DNA from: JAIBJN01 sp963830885
GTDB taxonomy: Bacteria; Actinomycetota; Thermoleophilia; Gaiellales; Gaiellaceae
Length of the DNA stretch: 64,000 nt
Direction of reading: 5' to 3'
Assembly: GCA_963830885.1 (NCBI GenBank)
Contig: CAWHOA010000015.1
Location: 62,001-126,000, forward strand
The translations under genes were made by a program, and so were the position numbers. This document shows positions 8,231 to 15,749 of the stretch, one piece after another; the stretch's first letter is position 1; every line of letters begins with the position of its first letter. The notes beneath the pieces were generated by a model. The model was not told where the DNA came from. It did not search any database and saw only the letters and a program-made list of their open reading frames with translations.

Positions 8231-8731
8231 CTACAGCTCGGCGGTCGGGCGGCCCGGTGTTCCCGGATACCCGCCGCCCTGGGCCAGGATCTTCGCCGCC
8301 AGGATCGCCGCGTTGCGCGCCCCGTTGACCGAGACGCACGCCACGGGAACCCCCGGCGGCATCTGCACGATCGAGAGCAGCGCGTCGAGGCCGCCCATGA
8401 CGCTCTTCGAGGACGTGAGCGGGACGCCGATCACCGGGAGATCCGTGTACGCAGCGACCACGCCTGGGAGCGCGGCCGCCATCCCTGCTCCGGCTATCAG
8501 CACCCGCGTCCCGCGCATCGCGGCGGTCGACGCGTACTCGGCCACGCCGCGCGGGTCGCGATGCGCGCTCAGCACCTTCAGCTCCCACGAGATCCCGCGC
8601 TCGTCCAGCTCCACTCCGGCGGGCTCGATCGCCTCGCGGTCCGAATCCGACCCGATCAGGATGCCGACCAGCGGGCCGACGTCCTCGAACTGCTCGATGA
8701 CGGTGAGCGGAAGCGGGCTCTCCTCAGGCAT
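8231..8731 (-). CDS. purE: N5-carboxyaminoimidazole ribonucleotide mutase PurE
   Basis: A 166-residue class I PurE. Substrate loops are visible: GILIGSDSD (about residues 23-31), LSAHRDP, AGAGMAAALPGVVA and PLTSSKSVMGGLDALLSIVQMP. It interconverts N5-CAIR and CAIR. No purK is seen next to it. The ATG is inside the purD end, with an eight-base overlap that reads ATGCCTGA, identical to the purB/purC overlap. Confidence 0.95.
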   Translation of the reverse strand: MPEESPLPLTVIEQFEDVGPLVGILIGSDSDREAIEPAGVELDERGISWELKVLSAHRDPRGVAEYASTAAMRGTRVLIAGAGMAAALPGVVAAYTDLPVIGVPLTSSKSVMGGLDALLSIVQMPPGVPVACVSVNGARNAAILAAKILAQGGGYPGTPGRPTAEL

Positions 8732-9945
8732 GGGCGTGGACGGCTGCGAGTGCGATGTCCTGACGGTACTGCACTCCTGGCAGCTCGATCTGCTCGACCG
8801 CTCGGTAGGCGCGCTCGCGCGCCTCGCCGACCGACTCGCCGAGCGCCGTCACAGCCAGGACCCGGCCTCCCGTCGCCACCAGCTCGCCGGACCGAACTGC
8901 CGTGCCCGCGTGGAAGACCAGCCCGCCCGCTGCCTCGGCCTCGTCGAGCCCGACGATCGGCGCGCCGCTCTCGGGCGCGTCCGGGTACCCGGCTGCCGCG
9001 AGCACCACGGTCACGGCTGACTCCGACCCGGCGGCGAGCTCGACTCCTGCGAGCGACCCCTCGGCGACCGCCGCCAGCGCCCCGAGCAGGTCGCCTTCGA
9101 GGCGGGGGAGGATCGCCTGCGTCTCCGGGTCGCCGAAGCGGCAGTTGAACTCGAGCACGCGGGGCCCCTCCTCGGTGAGCATCAGGCCGGCGTACAGAAG
9201 GCCGTGGAACGGCGAGCCGCGGGCGGCGAGCTCCCGCAGGACTGGCAGATGGACGCGCTCCGTGAGCGCCTCAGCCTCTCCGGCCTCGAGCCACGGAACC
9301 GGCGAATAGCTCCCCATCCCGCCGGTGTTCGGGCCGCGGTCGTCGTCGAGCAGCCGCTTGAAGTCCTGCGCGGGCGCCAGCGTCAGCGCACGCTCGCCGT
9401 CACAGAGGGCGAAGAGCGACACCTCGCGCCCTTCCAGGAGCTCCTCGACCACGACGCTGCCCCCGAGCGCCTCGGCGCGCGGCAGCGCCTCGGCCAGCTC
9501 GGCCTCGGTCTCGCACACGAAGACGCCCTTGCCGGCGGCGAGGCCGTCGGCCTTCACGACGCACGGCGCTCTCGGCGCAGCGAGCTCCTCGGCGGTCGGA
9601 ACGCCGGCCGCGCGCAGGACGTCCTTGGCGAACGACTTCGAGCCCTCGATCCGCGCCGCCTCGGCGCTCGGGCCGAAGGCGGCCACGCCGGCGTCTCGCA
9701 GCTCGTCTCCGAGCCCGGCAACGAGCGGCGCCTCCGGCCCGATGACGACGAGGTCGACCGCGAGCCTCCGGCTGAGCGCCACGAGCGCCGCCCGTGTCGT
9801 CCGCCGCGACGGCGTGGCAGGTGCCGAGCCGGGCGATGCCGGGGTTGCCGGGAGCGGCATGGAGCTCGCCGAGCCCCGGGCTCTGCGCGAGCCTCCACGC
9901 GAGCGCGTGCTCCCGGCCGCCGCCGCCGACAATGAGGACGTCCAC
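8724..9945 (-). CDS. purD: Phosphoribosylamine-glycine ligase PurD, interrupted by a +1 frameshift
   Basis: ATP-grasp enzyme of purine synthesis. The N-terminus VDVLIVGGGGREHALAWRL starts at a GTG (9945) with TAGACT six bases upstream. The frame breaks at about 9788-9800: after CHAVAADDT the homology continues in the next frame as AALVALSRRLAVDLVVIGPEAPLVAGL through ATP-grasp motifs (CVVKADGLAAGKGV; GPNTGGMGSYSP; EFNCRFGDPETQ) to the stop. Removing one G from the GGG at 9798-9800 restores a perfect join. Because purD is normally essential, sequence error is more likely than a true pseudogene. Confidence 0.88.
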
Positions 9946-10249
9946 GCGGCGAGTCTAATCAGGCCGCCGGGTGTCCGACGGTAGCGCGGAGAGGCGCTCT
10001 CTATCGTCACGCTTTCGTTGCGCTCCGTAACCCACCGGTGCGCTTTTCGACGTTACGGTTGCAGCGGAGGGAGGCCAGCGGCCGGCCCCTCCGCGGGCGC
10101 GCGTGTAACCGTCCTCGTGCTCGCGCCGGCCCCCAAGGCCCGGTCTCGGGCGTGGAGCGGCTCACGCTGAGCGGCGAACCGCCGGTCACTAGTATTGCGC
10201 GACCTGCACCGGCGGCTCCGGGCCGCACGTCGACGAGAAGGAGGAGCGC
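9946..10249. promoter_or_regulatory. Divergent control region between purD and the glutamine-synthetase-like gene
   Basis: 304 bp without a convincing gene. On the minus side it holds the purD -10 box (TAGACT, six bases before the GTG). On the plus side a seven-base inverted repeat CCGTAAC...GTTACGG (10025-10031 and 10052-10058, 20-base spacer) flanks a GCGCTTTTCG block that also occurs upstream of the META gene. A strong ribosome site (AAGGAGGAG) precedes the downstream GTG. The inverted repeat could be an operator; no known riboswitch core was recognised. Confidence 0.4.
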
Positions 10250-11647
10250 GTGCCGACCGATCTCGAAGCCTTCGTCAGCGCCGAGGGTCGCGACGAGAAG
10301 ATCGCCCAGGTCCGCAAGCAGATCGACGACCTGGGGATCACGTACGTCTACTACCAGTTCCCCTCGGTCACGGGCCGCATCATGGGCAAGGGCGTGCCCG
10401 CTCCTCACTGGGAGACGATCGCCGGCAAGGGCTTCCAGCTCGTCTACGGCGCGACCGCGAACCTCTTCACCGACCGGCACGGCAACTACATCGGCTACGG
10501 GCCCGAGGCGGCGGAGCTCGTGGGCGTCCCCGAGCCGGAGACCTTCATGCCGCTGCCGTGGGACGAGCGCGTTGCCCGCGTCTGGGTCACGTGCTTCCGC
10601 AACCGCGAGGAGCGGGAGGATCCCGGCGCCTTTCTCACCTCCGACTGCCGCGCGAACCTCCGGAAGATCCAGGCCGACTTCGAGGCGGACACGGGCCTCC
10701 ACCTTCGCGCGGGCACCGAGCCGGAGATGATGTGGCTCAAGCTCGACGACAAGGGCGATCCCTCCGTCGAGGGCAAGACGAAGCCCTACTGCTACCACAT
10801 CGACCAGTTCGCCGAGCTCCAGCCGATCATCCACAAGGTGATCGAGTACGGCCAGGCGATGGGCCTGGACATGATCCAGGGCGACCACGAAGACGCGCCC
10901 GGGCAGATCGAGCTCAATTTCGGCTTCGACCGGGCGGAGCAGACGGCCGACAACCTCTCGACGTTCCGCCAGATCTGCAAGCAGGTGGGGCGCGAGCTCG
11001 ACGCCTTCCCGTGCTTCATGCCGAAGCCGTTCATGGGCGTCTCGGCGAACGGCTGCCACCACAACATCTCGCTCTGGCGCGGCGACGAGAACGCGTTCGA
11101 CCCGGACACCGACGACCGCCAGAAGCCGAGTCAGACCGGCCTCTACGCGATCGGCGGGATCCTCGAGCACCTCGGGGCGCTCACCGCCGTGACCGCGTCC
11201 ACCGTCAACTCGTACCGCCGGCTCTGGGACACCGGATTCTGGGCACCGGTCTTCGCGGACTGGGGCTACCAGAACCGCACGACCGCGCTGCGCGTCTCCG
11301 CGCCCGGGCGGTTCGAGTACCGCTCCGTCGACTCGGCGGTGAACCCGTACCTCTCGCTCGCGGCGCTGATCGCCGCGATGCGCGACGGGATCGACCGCCA
11401 GGTCGACCCGGGCGAGCCCGAGGAGCGAAACATCTACGAGGCGATGGAGGCCGGTAAGCAGGTCAACAAGATCCCGATGACCTTCGGCGACGCGCTCGAC
11501 GCGCTCGAGGCCGACGACGTGATCAAGTCCGCGCTGCCCGGCGATATGTACCGTGTGTTCATGCACTACAAGCGCGACGAGTGGGAGCGGTACTGCGCGC
11601 AGGTCAGCGACTGGGACGTCACCGAGTACCTCGACGTGCTGCCCTAG
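10250..11647 (+). CDS. Glutamine-synthetase-family ligase (gamma-glutamylamide synthetase type)
   Basis: A 465-residue GS-fold enzyme. It has the beta-grasp N-terminus, the metal/substrate glutamates in GTEPE (residues 155-159) and GDHEDAPGQIELNFG (211-225), the histidine in ANGCHHNIS (267-274) and the C-terminal Arg motif SAPGRFEYRS. GS-like enzymes of this kind beside a split glutamate synthase are known from GlnT/GlxBCD and from GmaS/MgsABC of the N-methylglutamate methylamine pathway, so the amine acceptor may be methylamine rather than ammonia. That is an inference; ordinary GS or a PuuA-like role remain possible. GTG start with AAGGAGGAG. It heads the 10-15 kb operon. Confidence 0.85.
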   Translation: MPTDLEAFVSAEGRDEKIAQVRKQIDDLGITYVYYQFPSVTGRIMGKGVPAPHWETIAGKGFQLVYGATANLFTDRHGNYIGYGPEAAELVGVPEPETFMPLPWDERVARVWVTCFRNREEREDPGAFLTSDCRANLRKIQADFEADTGLHLRAGTEPEMMWLKLDDKGDPSVEGKTKPYCYHIDQFAELQPIIHKVIEYGQAMGLDMIQGDHEDAPGQIELNFGFDRAEQTADNLSTFRQICKQVGRELDAFPCFMPKPFMGVSANGCHHNISLWRGDENAFDPDTDDRQKPSQTGLYAIGGILEHLGALTAVTASTVNSYRRLWDTGFWAPVFADWGYQNRTTALRVSAPGRFEYRSVDSAVNPYLSLAALIAAMRDGIDRQVDPGEPEERNIYEAMEAGKQVNKIPMTFGDALDALEADDVIKSALPGDMYRVFMHYKRDEWERYCAQVSDWDVTEYLDVLP

Positions 11648-11661
11648 GAAGCGAGCTCACA

Positions 11662-12594
11662 ATGTGCGGAATTGCAGGGATCATCTACCGGGACGGCACC
11701 CACGAGATCGGGCGCGACATGACCCGGATGCTCCAGTCCATGAAGCACCGCGGCCCGGACTCGACCGGGTACGCGCTCTACCGGCCGCACGACCACCAGC
11801 TGGTCATGCGCTACAAGCTGGCCGACGCGAACACGCCGCGCGACTTCGAGTTCTCCGACCGCCTCGACCGCAACCAGGATCAGGTGATCCGGCGCCTGAA
11901 GGCGATGGACGCCGACATCCACGACGTGGAGGAGGAGACCGAGTACGCCTACCGCGTCGCGTTCACGCTCCCGAACGGGAACCTGAAGGAGCTCGCCGAC
12001 CGGATCGAGGACGTCCCTGACGCCGAGGTCCTCTCGCTCGGCCACTCGCTCGAGATCGTCAAGGACCTCGGCGACGCCGAGGAGGTCGCCGACCAGTACG
12101 ACCTGAGTGGGTTCACGGGCACGCACGCGATCGGCCACGTGCGCATGGCGACCGAGTCCGACGTCGACATCTCCGGCGCGCACCCGTACTGGGCGTACCC
12201 GTTCACCGACGTGGCCGTCGTCCACAACGGCCAGCTGACGAACTACTTCCAGTGGAAGCGCCGGCTGGAGCGCAGCGGCCACCGCTTCCAGTCGGAGTGC
12301 GACTCCGAGATCATCGCCGTCTACCTCGCCGAGAAGATGAGCGAGGGAGCGAGCCTCGAGGACGCCATGCACGAGTCGCTCGAGGAGCTCGACGGCGTCT
12401 TCACCTACATCGCCGTCACCGCGGACGCGCTCGGCGTCTGCAAGGACGAGATGGCCGCGAAGCCGCTCGTCCTCTACGAAGCCGACGACCTCGTCGCGCT
12501 CGCCTCCGAAGAGATCGCCATCCGGGCCGTCGTCGGCCGCGAGATCGACACCCACGATCCGTACGAGGGGGAGGTGCTGGTGTGGCAGCGGTAG
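11662..12594 (+). CDS. Class II glutamine amidotransferase subunit (GlxB / MgsA type)
   Basis: A 310-residue Ntn-hydrolase domain. The N-terminal MCGIAGIIY gives the nucleophile Cys2 after Met removal. MKHRGPDSTGYALY, GHVRMATESDVD and AVVHNGQLTNYFQWKRRLE are the glutamine-pocket motifs. It resembles the amidotransferase part of glutamate synthase encoded as a separate subunit, as in N-methylglutamate synthase MgsA and GlxB. It lies 14 bases after the GS-like gene and overlaps the next gene by 13 bases. Confidence 0.88.
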   Translation: MCGIAGIIYRDGTHEIGRDMTRMLQSMKHRGPDSTGYALYRPHDHQLVMRYKLADANTPRDFEFSDRLDRNQDQVIRRLKAMDADIHDVEEETEYAYRVAFTLPNGNLKELADRIEDVPDAEVLSLGHSLEIVKDLGDAEEVADQYDLSGFTGTHAIGHVRMATESDVDISGAHPYWAYPFTDVAVVHNGQLTNYFQWKRRLERSGHRFQSECDSEIIAVYLAEKMSEGASLEDAMHESLEELDGVFTYIAVTADALGVCKDEMAAKPLVLYEADDLVALASEEIAIRAVVGREIDTHDPYEGEVLVWQR

Positions 12595-13370
12595 GCGAGT
12601 CCAGGATCACGTACGACGCGCGCGGGCTCGCGGAGCCGTTCGCCGAGGCGCCGCGCACCGCCGAGGTCGAACACGGCCGCGCCACCTTCGACGCTCAGGA
12701 CCTGACGACGCGCCAGATCAACCTCGAGCTCCGGCGCCTGCTCTACGAGGAGGGCATCGCCGACGTCACGGTCCTGAACCCGGGCTCGAAGCACTCGCTC
12801 GGGGTCGGCATCCTCACGCGCTGCCGGATCACGTTCGGCGGCAGCCTCGGCTACTTCGGCTGCGGGCTCATCGACGGGCCCGAGATCCACGTCACCGGCC
12901 GGGTCGGCTGGTCGGCTTGCGAGAACATGATGTCGGGCGTCGTCATCGTCGACGGCAACGCCGGCTCGCTGACCGCGGCGGCCATCCGCGGCGGCGACGT
13001 CCTCGTCAAGGGCAGGGTCGGCGCGCGCACCGGAATCGACCAGAAGGGCGGCACGGTCATCGTCCTCGGCGACGCCGGCTCGATGACCGGCTTCATGATG
13101 CAGCGCGGCCGCCAGGTGCTCCTCGGCGACGTCGGGCACGGTCTCGGCGACTCGATGTACGACGGGACGATCTACGTCGGCGGCACGGTCAAGTCGCTCG
13201 GGATCGACTGCGTCCCGGGCGAGTGGACCGACGCCGACACCGAGTTCATCGCTCGCAAGTTCAAGATCTACGGTCTCGGCGACCCGCCGGAGCTGCAGAA
13301 GTTCGTGTGTGGCAAGAAGCTCTACAACTACGACAACCTCGAGCCCTCCGAGCGAAAGCTGGTGCTTTAG
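12582..13370 (+). CDS. Glutamate-synthase GXGXG-domain subunit (GlxC / MgsB type)
   Basis: A 262-residue protein made mainly of the right-handed GXGXG beta-helix normally found at the C-terminus of GltB. Repeated turns such as GYFGCGLIDG, GGDVLVKGRVGARTG and GGTVIVLGDAGSMTGF are visible. It likely forms the structural third of the split synthase. The GTG start lies inside the end of the amidotransferase gene. The C-terminus (CGKKLYNYDNLEPSERKLVL) runs into an inverted-repeat element that separates it from the next subunit. Confidence 0.85.
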   Translation: MAAVGESRITYDARGLAEPFAEAPRTAEVEHGRATFDAQDLTTRQINLELRRLLYEEGIADVTVLNPGSKHSLGVGILTRCRITFGGSLGYFGCGLIDGPEIHVTGRVGWSACENMMSGVVIVDGNAGSLTAAAIRGGDVLVKGRVGARTGIDQKGGTVIVLGDAGSMTGFMMQRGRQVLLGDVGHGLGDSMYDGTIYVGGTVKSLGIDCVPGEWTDADTEFIARKFKIYGLGDPPELQKFVCGKKLYNYDNLEPSERKLVL

Positions 13371-13448
13371 TGCCCCTCCCAGCAATAGTCAGGGCACTTC
13401 TGGCGGTGCCCGGCGCCGCAACGCGAGACCATCACTGGAAGGGGCACT
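13369..13448 (+). promoter_or_regulatory. Inverted-repeat intergenic element, copy A
   Basis: 80 bp filling the gap between the GXGXG and FMN subunits. The arms are 22 bases (13369-13390 and 13427-13448; 17 of 22 pair): AGTGCCCCTCCCAG pairs with CTGGAAGGGGCACT. The 3-prime arm contains the Shine-Dalgarno sequence GGAAGGGG of the next gene. Inside, GGGCAC (13392-13397) can pair either with GTGCCC (13406-13411) or with the 5-prime arm, so alternative folds exist. The body lies in the opposite orientation to copies B and D. Confidence 0.7.
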
Positions 13449-13449
13449 G

Positions 13450-14883
13450 ATGGCCGACGACCGCGAACGCACCGTCCTCGGGCACAGCCGGATCTTCACC
13501 CCGGAGGTCATCAACGACATCCACATGAAGTCCGAGCTCGGCCGCTACCGGATGCGCGGCTTCTCGATGTTCAAGCCGATCCCGCACTGGGACGAGCTCA
13601 TGTTCATGCCGGGCACGCTGACCCGGTTCGTGATCGAGGGCTACCGCGAGAAGTGCCTGACGAAGACCGTGCTCGGCGCCCGCTTCGCCAAGAAGCCGAT
13701 CGAGCTCGACATCCCGGTGTACATCACCGGTATGAGCTTCGGCGCGCTCTCGCTCGAGGCGAAGATGGCGCTGGCGAAGGGCGCGTCGATGGCGGGCACC
13801 GCGACCTGCTCGGGCGAGGGCGGGATGATCCCGCCAGAGCGCGACCTCTCGACGAAGTGGTACTACCAGTGCATCCAGAGCCGGTACGGGTTCAACCCGC
13901 ACCACCTGATGCTGGCCGACGCCTGCGAGTTCTTCATCGGGCAGGGCTGCAAGGTCGGCCTCGGCGGCCACCTCATGGGCCAGAAGGTGACCGAGCAGGT
14001 GGCGGAGATGCGCTCGCTCCCGCCCGGGATCGACCAGCGCTCGCCGGCGCGGCATCCCGACTGGCTCGGGCCGGACGATCTCTCGCTGAAGATCCAGGAG
14101 ATCCGCGAGGCGACCGACTACCAGATCCCCATCCAGCTCAAGCTCGGCGCCGCGCGTGTCTACGACGACGTGCGCATGGCGGCCAAGTGCGGGCCGGACA
14201 TCATCTACCTCGACGGGGCCGAGGGCGGCACCGGCGCCGGGCCGCACATCGCCACCGAGGAGACCGGTATCCCGCTGATGGCAGCGATCCCCGAGGCGCG
14301 CCGCGCGCTCGAGGACGTGGGCCTGGCGGACGAGATCGACCTCGTCGTCGCCGGCGGGATCCGCAACGGCGGCGACGTGGCCAAGTGCATCTCGCTCGGC
14401 GCGAAGGCCGTCGCGCTCGGCCACTCCGCGCTGATGGCGCTCAACTGCAACAAGGAGATCCCGGGCGTCACCGACTACGAGGGCACGATCGGCGTGCCCG
14501 CCGGCCAGTGCTACCACTGCCACACCGGCCGCTGCCCGGTCGGGATCACGACGCAGGACCCCGAGCTCCGCAAGCGCCTGGTCGTCGACGAGGCCGCCGA
14601 GCGCGTCTACAACTTCCTGCACACCCTGACGCTCGAGGTGCAGATGCTCGCGCGGGCGTGCGGGAAGACCAACGTCCACTCGCTCGAGCCCGAAGACCTC
14701 TGCGCGCTGACCGTCGAGGCGGCCGCGATGGCGAAGGTGCCCCTGGCGGGGACGAACTACATCCCGGGCGTCACCGAGGAGACTGCGCTCGCCGAGATCA
14801 AGCGCCTGTTGGAGAAGCACATCGCCTACCCGGTCGACTACCTCCCCGACCAGCCGGCGGAGTACGCGGGCGCGGAGGACTGA
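13450..14883 (+). CDS. FMN-binding glutamate-synthase-type subunit (GlxD / MgsC type)
   Basis: A 477-residue TIM-barrel flavoprotein corresponding to the catalytic part of glutamate synthase. Features are TGMSFGALSLEAKMALA, IQLKLGAARVYDDV, YLDGAEGGTGAGPH, VVAGGIRNGGDVAKC and the [3Fe-4S] motif CYHCHTGRCPVGI (about residues 355-367). With the two preceding subunits it should form a complete amidotransferase/synthase, proposed to make glutamate or N-methylglutamate. Its ribosome site GGAAGGGG lies in the 3-prime arm of inverted-repeat element A. The stop overlaps the next ATG. Confidence 0.88.
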   Translation: MADDRERTVLGHSRIFTPEVINDIHMKSELGRYRMRGFSMFKPIPHWDELMFMPGTLTRFVIEGYREKCLTKTVLGARFAKKPIELDIPVYITGMSFGALSLEAKMALAKGASMAGTATCSGEGGMIPPERDLSTKWYYQCIQSRYGFNPHHLMLADACEFFIGQGCKVGLGGHLMGQKVTEQVAEMRSLPPGIDQRSPARHPDWLGPDDLSLKIQEIREATDYQIPIQLKLGAARVYDDVRMAAKCGPDIIYLDGAEGGTGAGPHIATEETGIPLMAAIPEARRALEDVGLADEIDLVVAGGIRNGGDVAKCISLGAKAVALGHSALMALNCNKEIPGVTDYEGTIGVPAGQCYHCHTGRCPVGITTQDPELRKRLVVDEAAERVYNFLHTLTLEVQMLARACGKTNVHSLEPEDLCALTVEAAAMAKVPLAGTNYIPGVTEETALAEIKRLLEKHIAYPVDYLPDQPAEYAGAED

Positions 14884-15317
14884 TGAGCACCAGGGAGCCC
14901 GAGAAGATCAAGTCGATCGACGCCGAGTACCTCTCCGGCAAGCGCTTCTCCTACCAGGAGGACATCGGCGAGATCGAGGACGTCGACCTGCTCGCCGCCA
15001 CCCCGGGTGAGGACCTCAACTGGCTCGAGGACATCGAGCTGCTCGAGGAGGAGGGCGTCCCGGCCGTCTTCGACCGCTACTCGAACTCGTTCATCAAGAT
15101 CTACTTCCCCATCCCGGAGGGCCGCGGGGACGAGATCGCGCGCAAGGTGCTGGTCAAGCACCTGCAGTCGGGCAACTCCTATGGCATCCAGCTGAAGGAG
15201 AAGCACGCGAAGTTCCCGCAGCCCGAGCTCGGGCCGTGGGTCGAGGGCTCGCAGACGGTCGGCGGCGACTGGCAGCCGCCGGTGCTCGAGGGCTGGGAGC
15301 CCCCGGAAGGCCACTAG
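14883..15317 (+). CDS. Uncharacterised 144-residue protein coupled to the split synthase
   Basis: Family not recognised. The protein is acidic and soluble, with an N-terminal stretch rich in Asp/Glu (EDIGEIEDVDLLAATPGEDL), a central FIKIYFPIPEGRGDEIARKVLVKHL and a C-terminus rich in Pro and Trp (WEPPEGH). The start overlaps the stop of the FMN subunit (TGATG), so it is made together with the enzyme. It may be an accessory or assembly subunit; that is inferred from context only. Confidence 0.7.
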   Translation: MSTREPEKIKSIDAEYLSGKRFSYQEDIGEIEDVDLLAATPGEDLNWLEDIELLEEEGVPAVFDRYSNSFIKIYFPIPEGRGDEIARKVLVKHLQSGNSYGIQLKEKHAKFPQPELGPWVEGSQTVGGDWQPPVLEGWEPPEGH

Positions 15318-15613
15318 CCGCGGTCGCGGCCACCGGCTCTCCGAGCTGCCGCACCTGACCCGGACAAAGTCGAAGGGGCAGGCGCCGGGCGGGCCCACCC
15401 CTTCGCAGTTCCCGGAATCGAGCTTGCTGCTCCGACTCGGCGGCGCGGTGCGCGTTGCCGGGGCAGGACTCTCCCTCGAACCCGGTGTCTCTCCCATACG
15501 ACGCCCGGAGGCTTGCGGATTTCTTACAGCATCTGCGAAACCTGATTCCGGGCGCTGCGCGCTCTCCCAGCAGCAGCTGGCGGAGGCGATGTCCGTGTCG
15601 CGGCAGAGGACGG
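15318..15613. other. Non-coding stretch after the synthase operon
   Basis: Nearly 300 bases that hold the terminator at 15371-15405 and otherwise no gene I can support. Short open frames here have no ribosome site and no recognisable protein features. Confidence 0.5.
15371..15405 (+). terminator. Terminator hairpin after the GS/synthase operon
   Basis: CGAAGGGG pairs perfectly with CCCCTTCG, with a GC-rich inner part. It lies about 55 bases after the stop of the 144-residue gene. Confidence 0.55.
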
Positions 15614-15718
15614 ATGCCGGCGGCCGGCGGCCGGGACGACAACCCGTACGGCGTGCTCGGAGCGGTGGGCGGGCTCGCGTACATCGCCGGCGTCGCCTGG
15701 GGCCGGTTCCGCCGCTAG
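15614..15718 (+). CDS. Possible 34-residue membrane microprotein
   Basis: ATG-initiated frame reading MPAAGGRDDNPYGVLGAVGG followed by a hydrophobic helix and a basic C-terminus (AWGRFRR). This is a plausible single-span membrane peptide with positive-inside topology. There is no clear ribosome site. It lies just before the leaderless start of the hydrolase gene. Support is limited to the hydrophobic pattern and clean stop. Confidence 0.3.
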   Translation: MPAAGGRDDNPYGVLGAVGGLAYIAGVAWGRFRR

Positions 15719-15749
15719 CGCCCGCGCTGCCAAAGGTCTACGGTGCCGC

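Noticed and set aside
10007..11566. 519-residue open frame antisense to the glutamine-synthetase-like gene
   Set aside because: It is a GC-skewed shadow of the real gene: composition is Arg/Val/Leu/Glu-rich with no domain, and the opposite strand encodes an intact GS fold.
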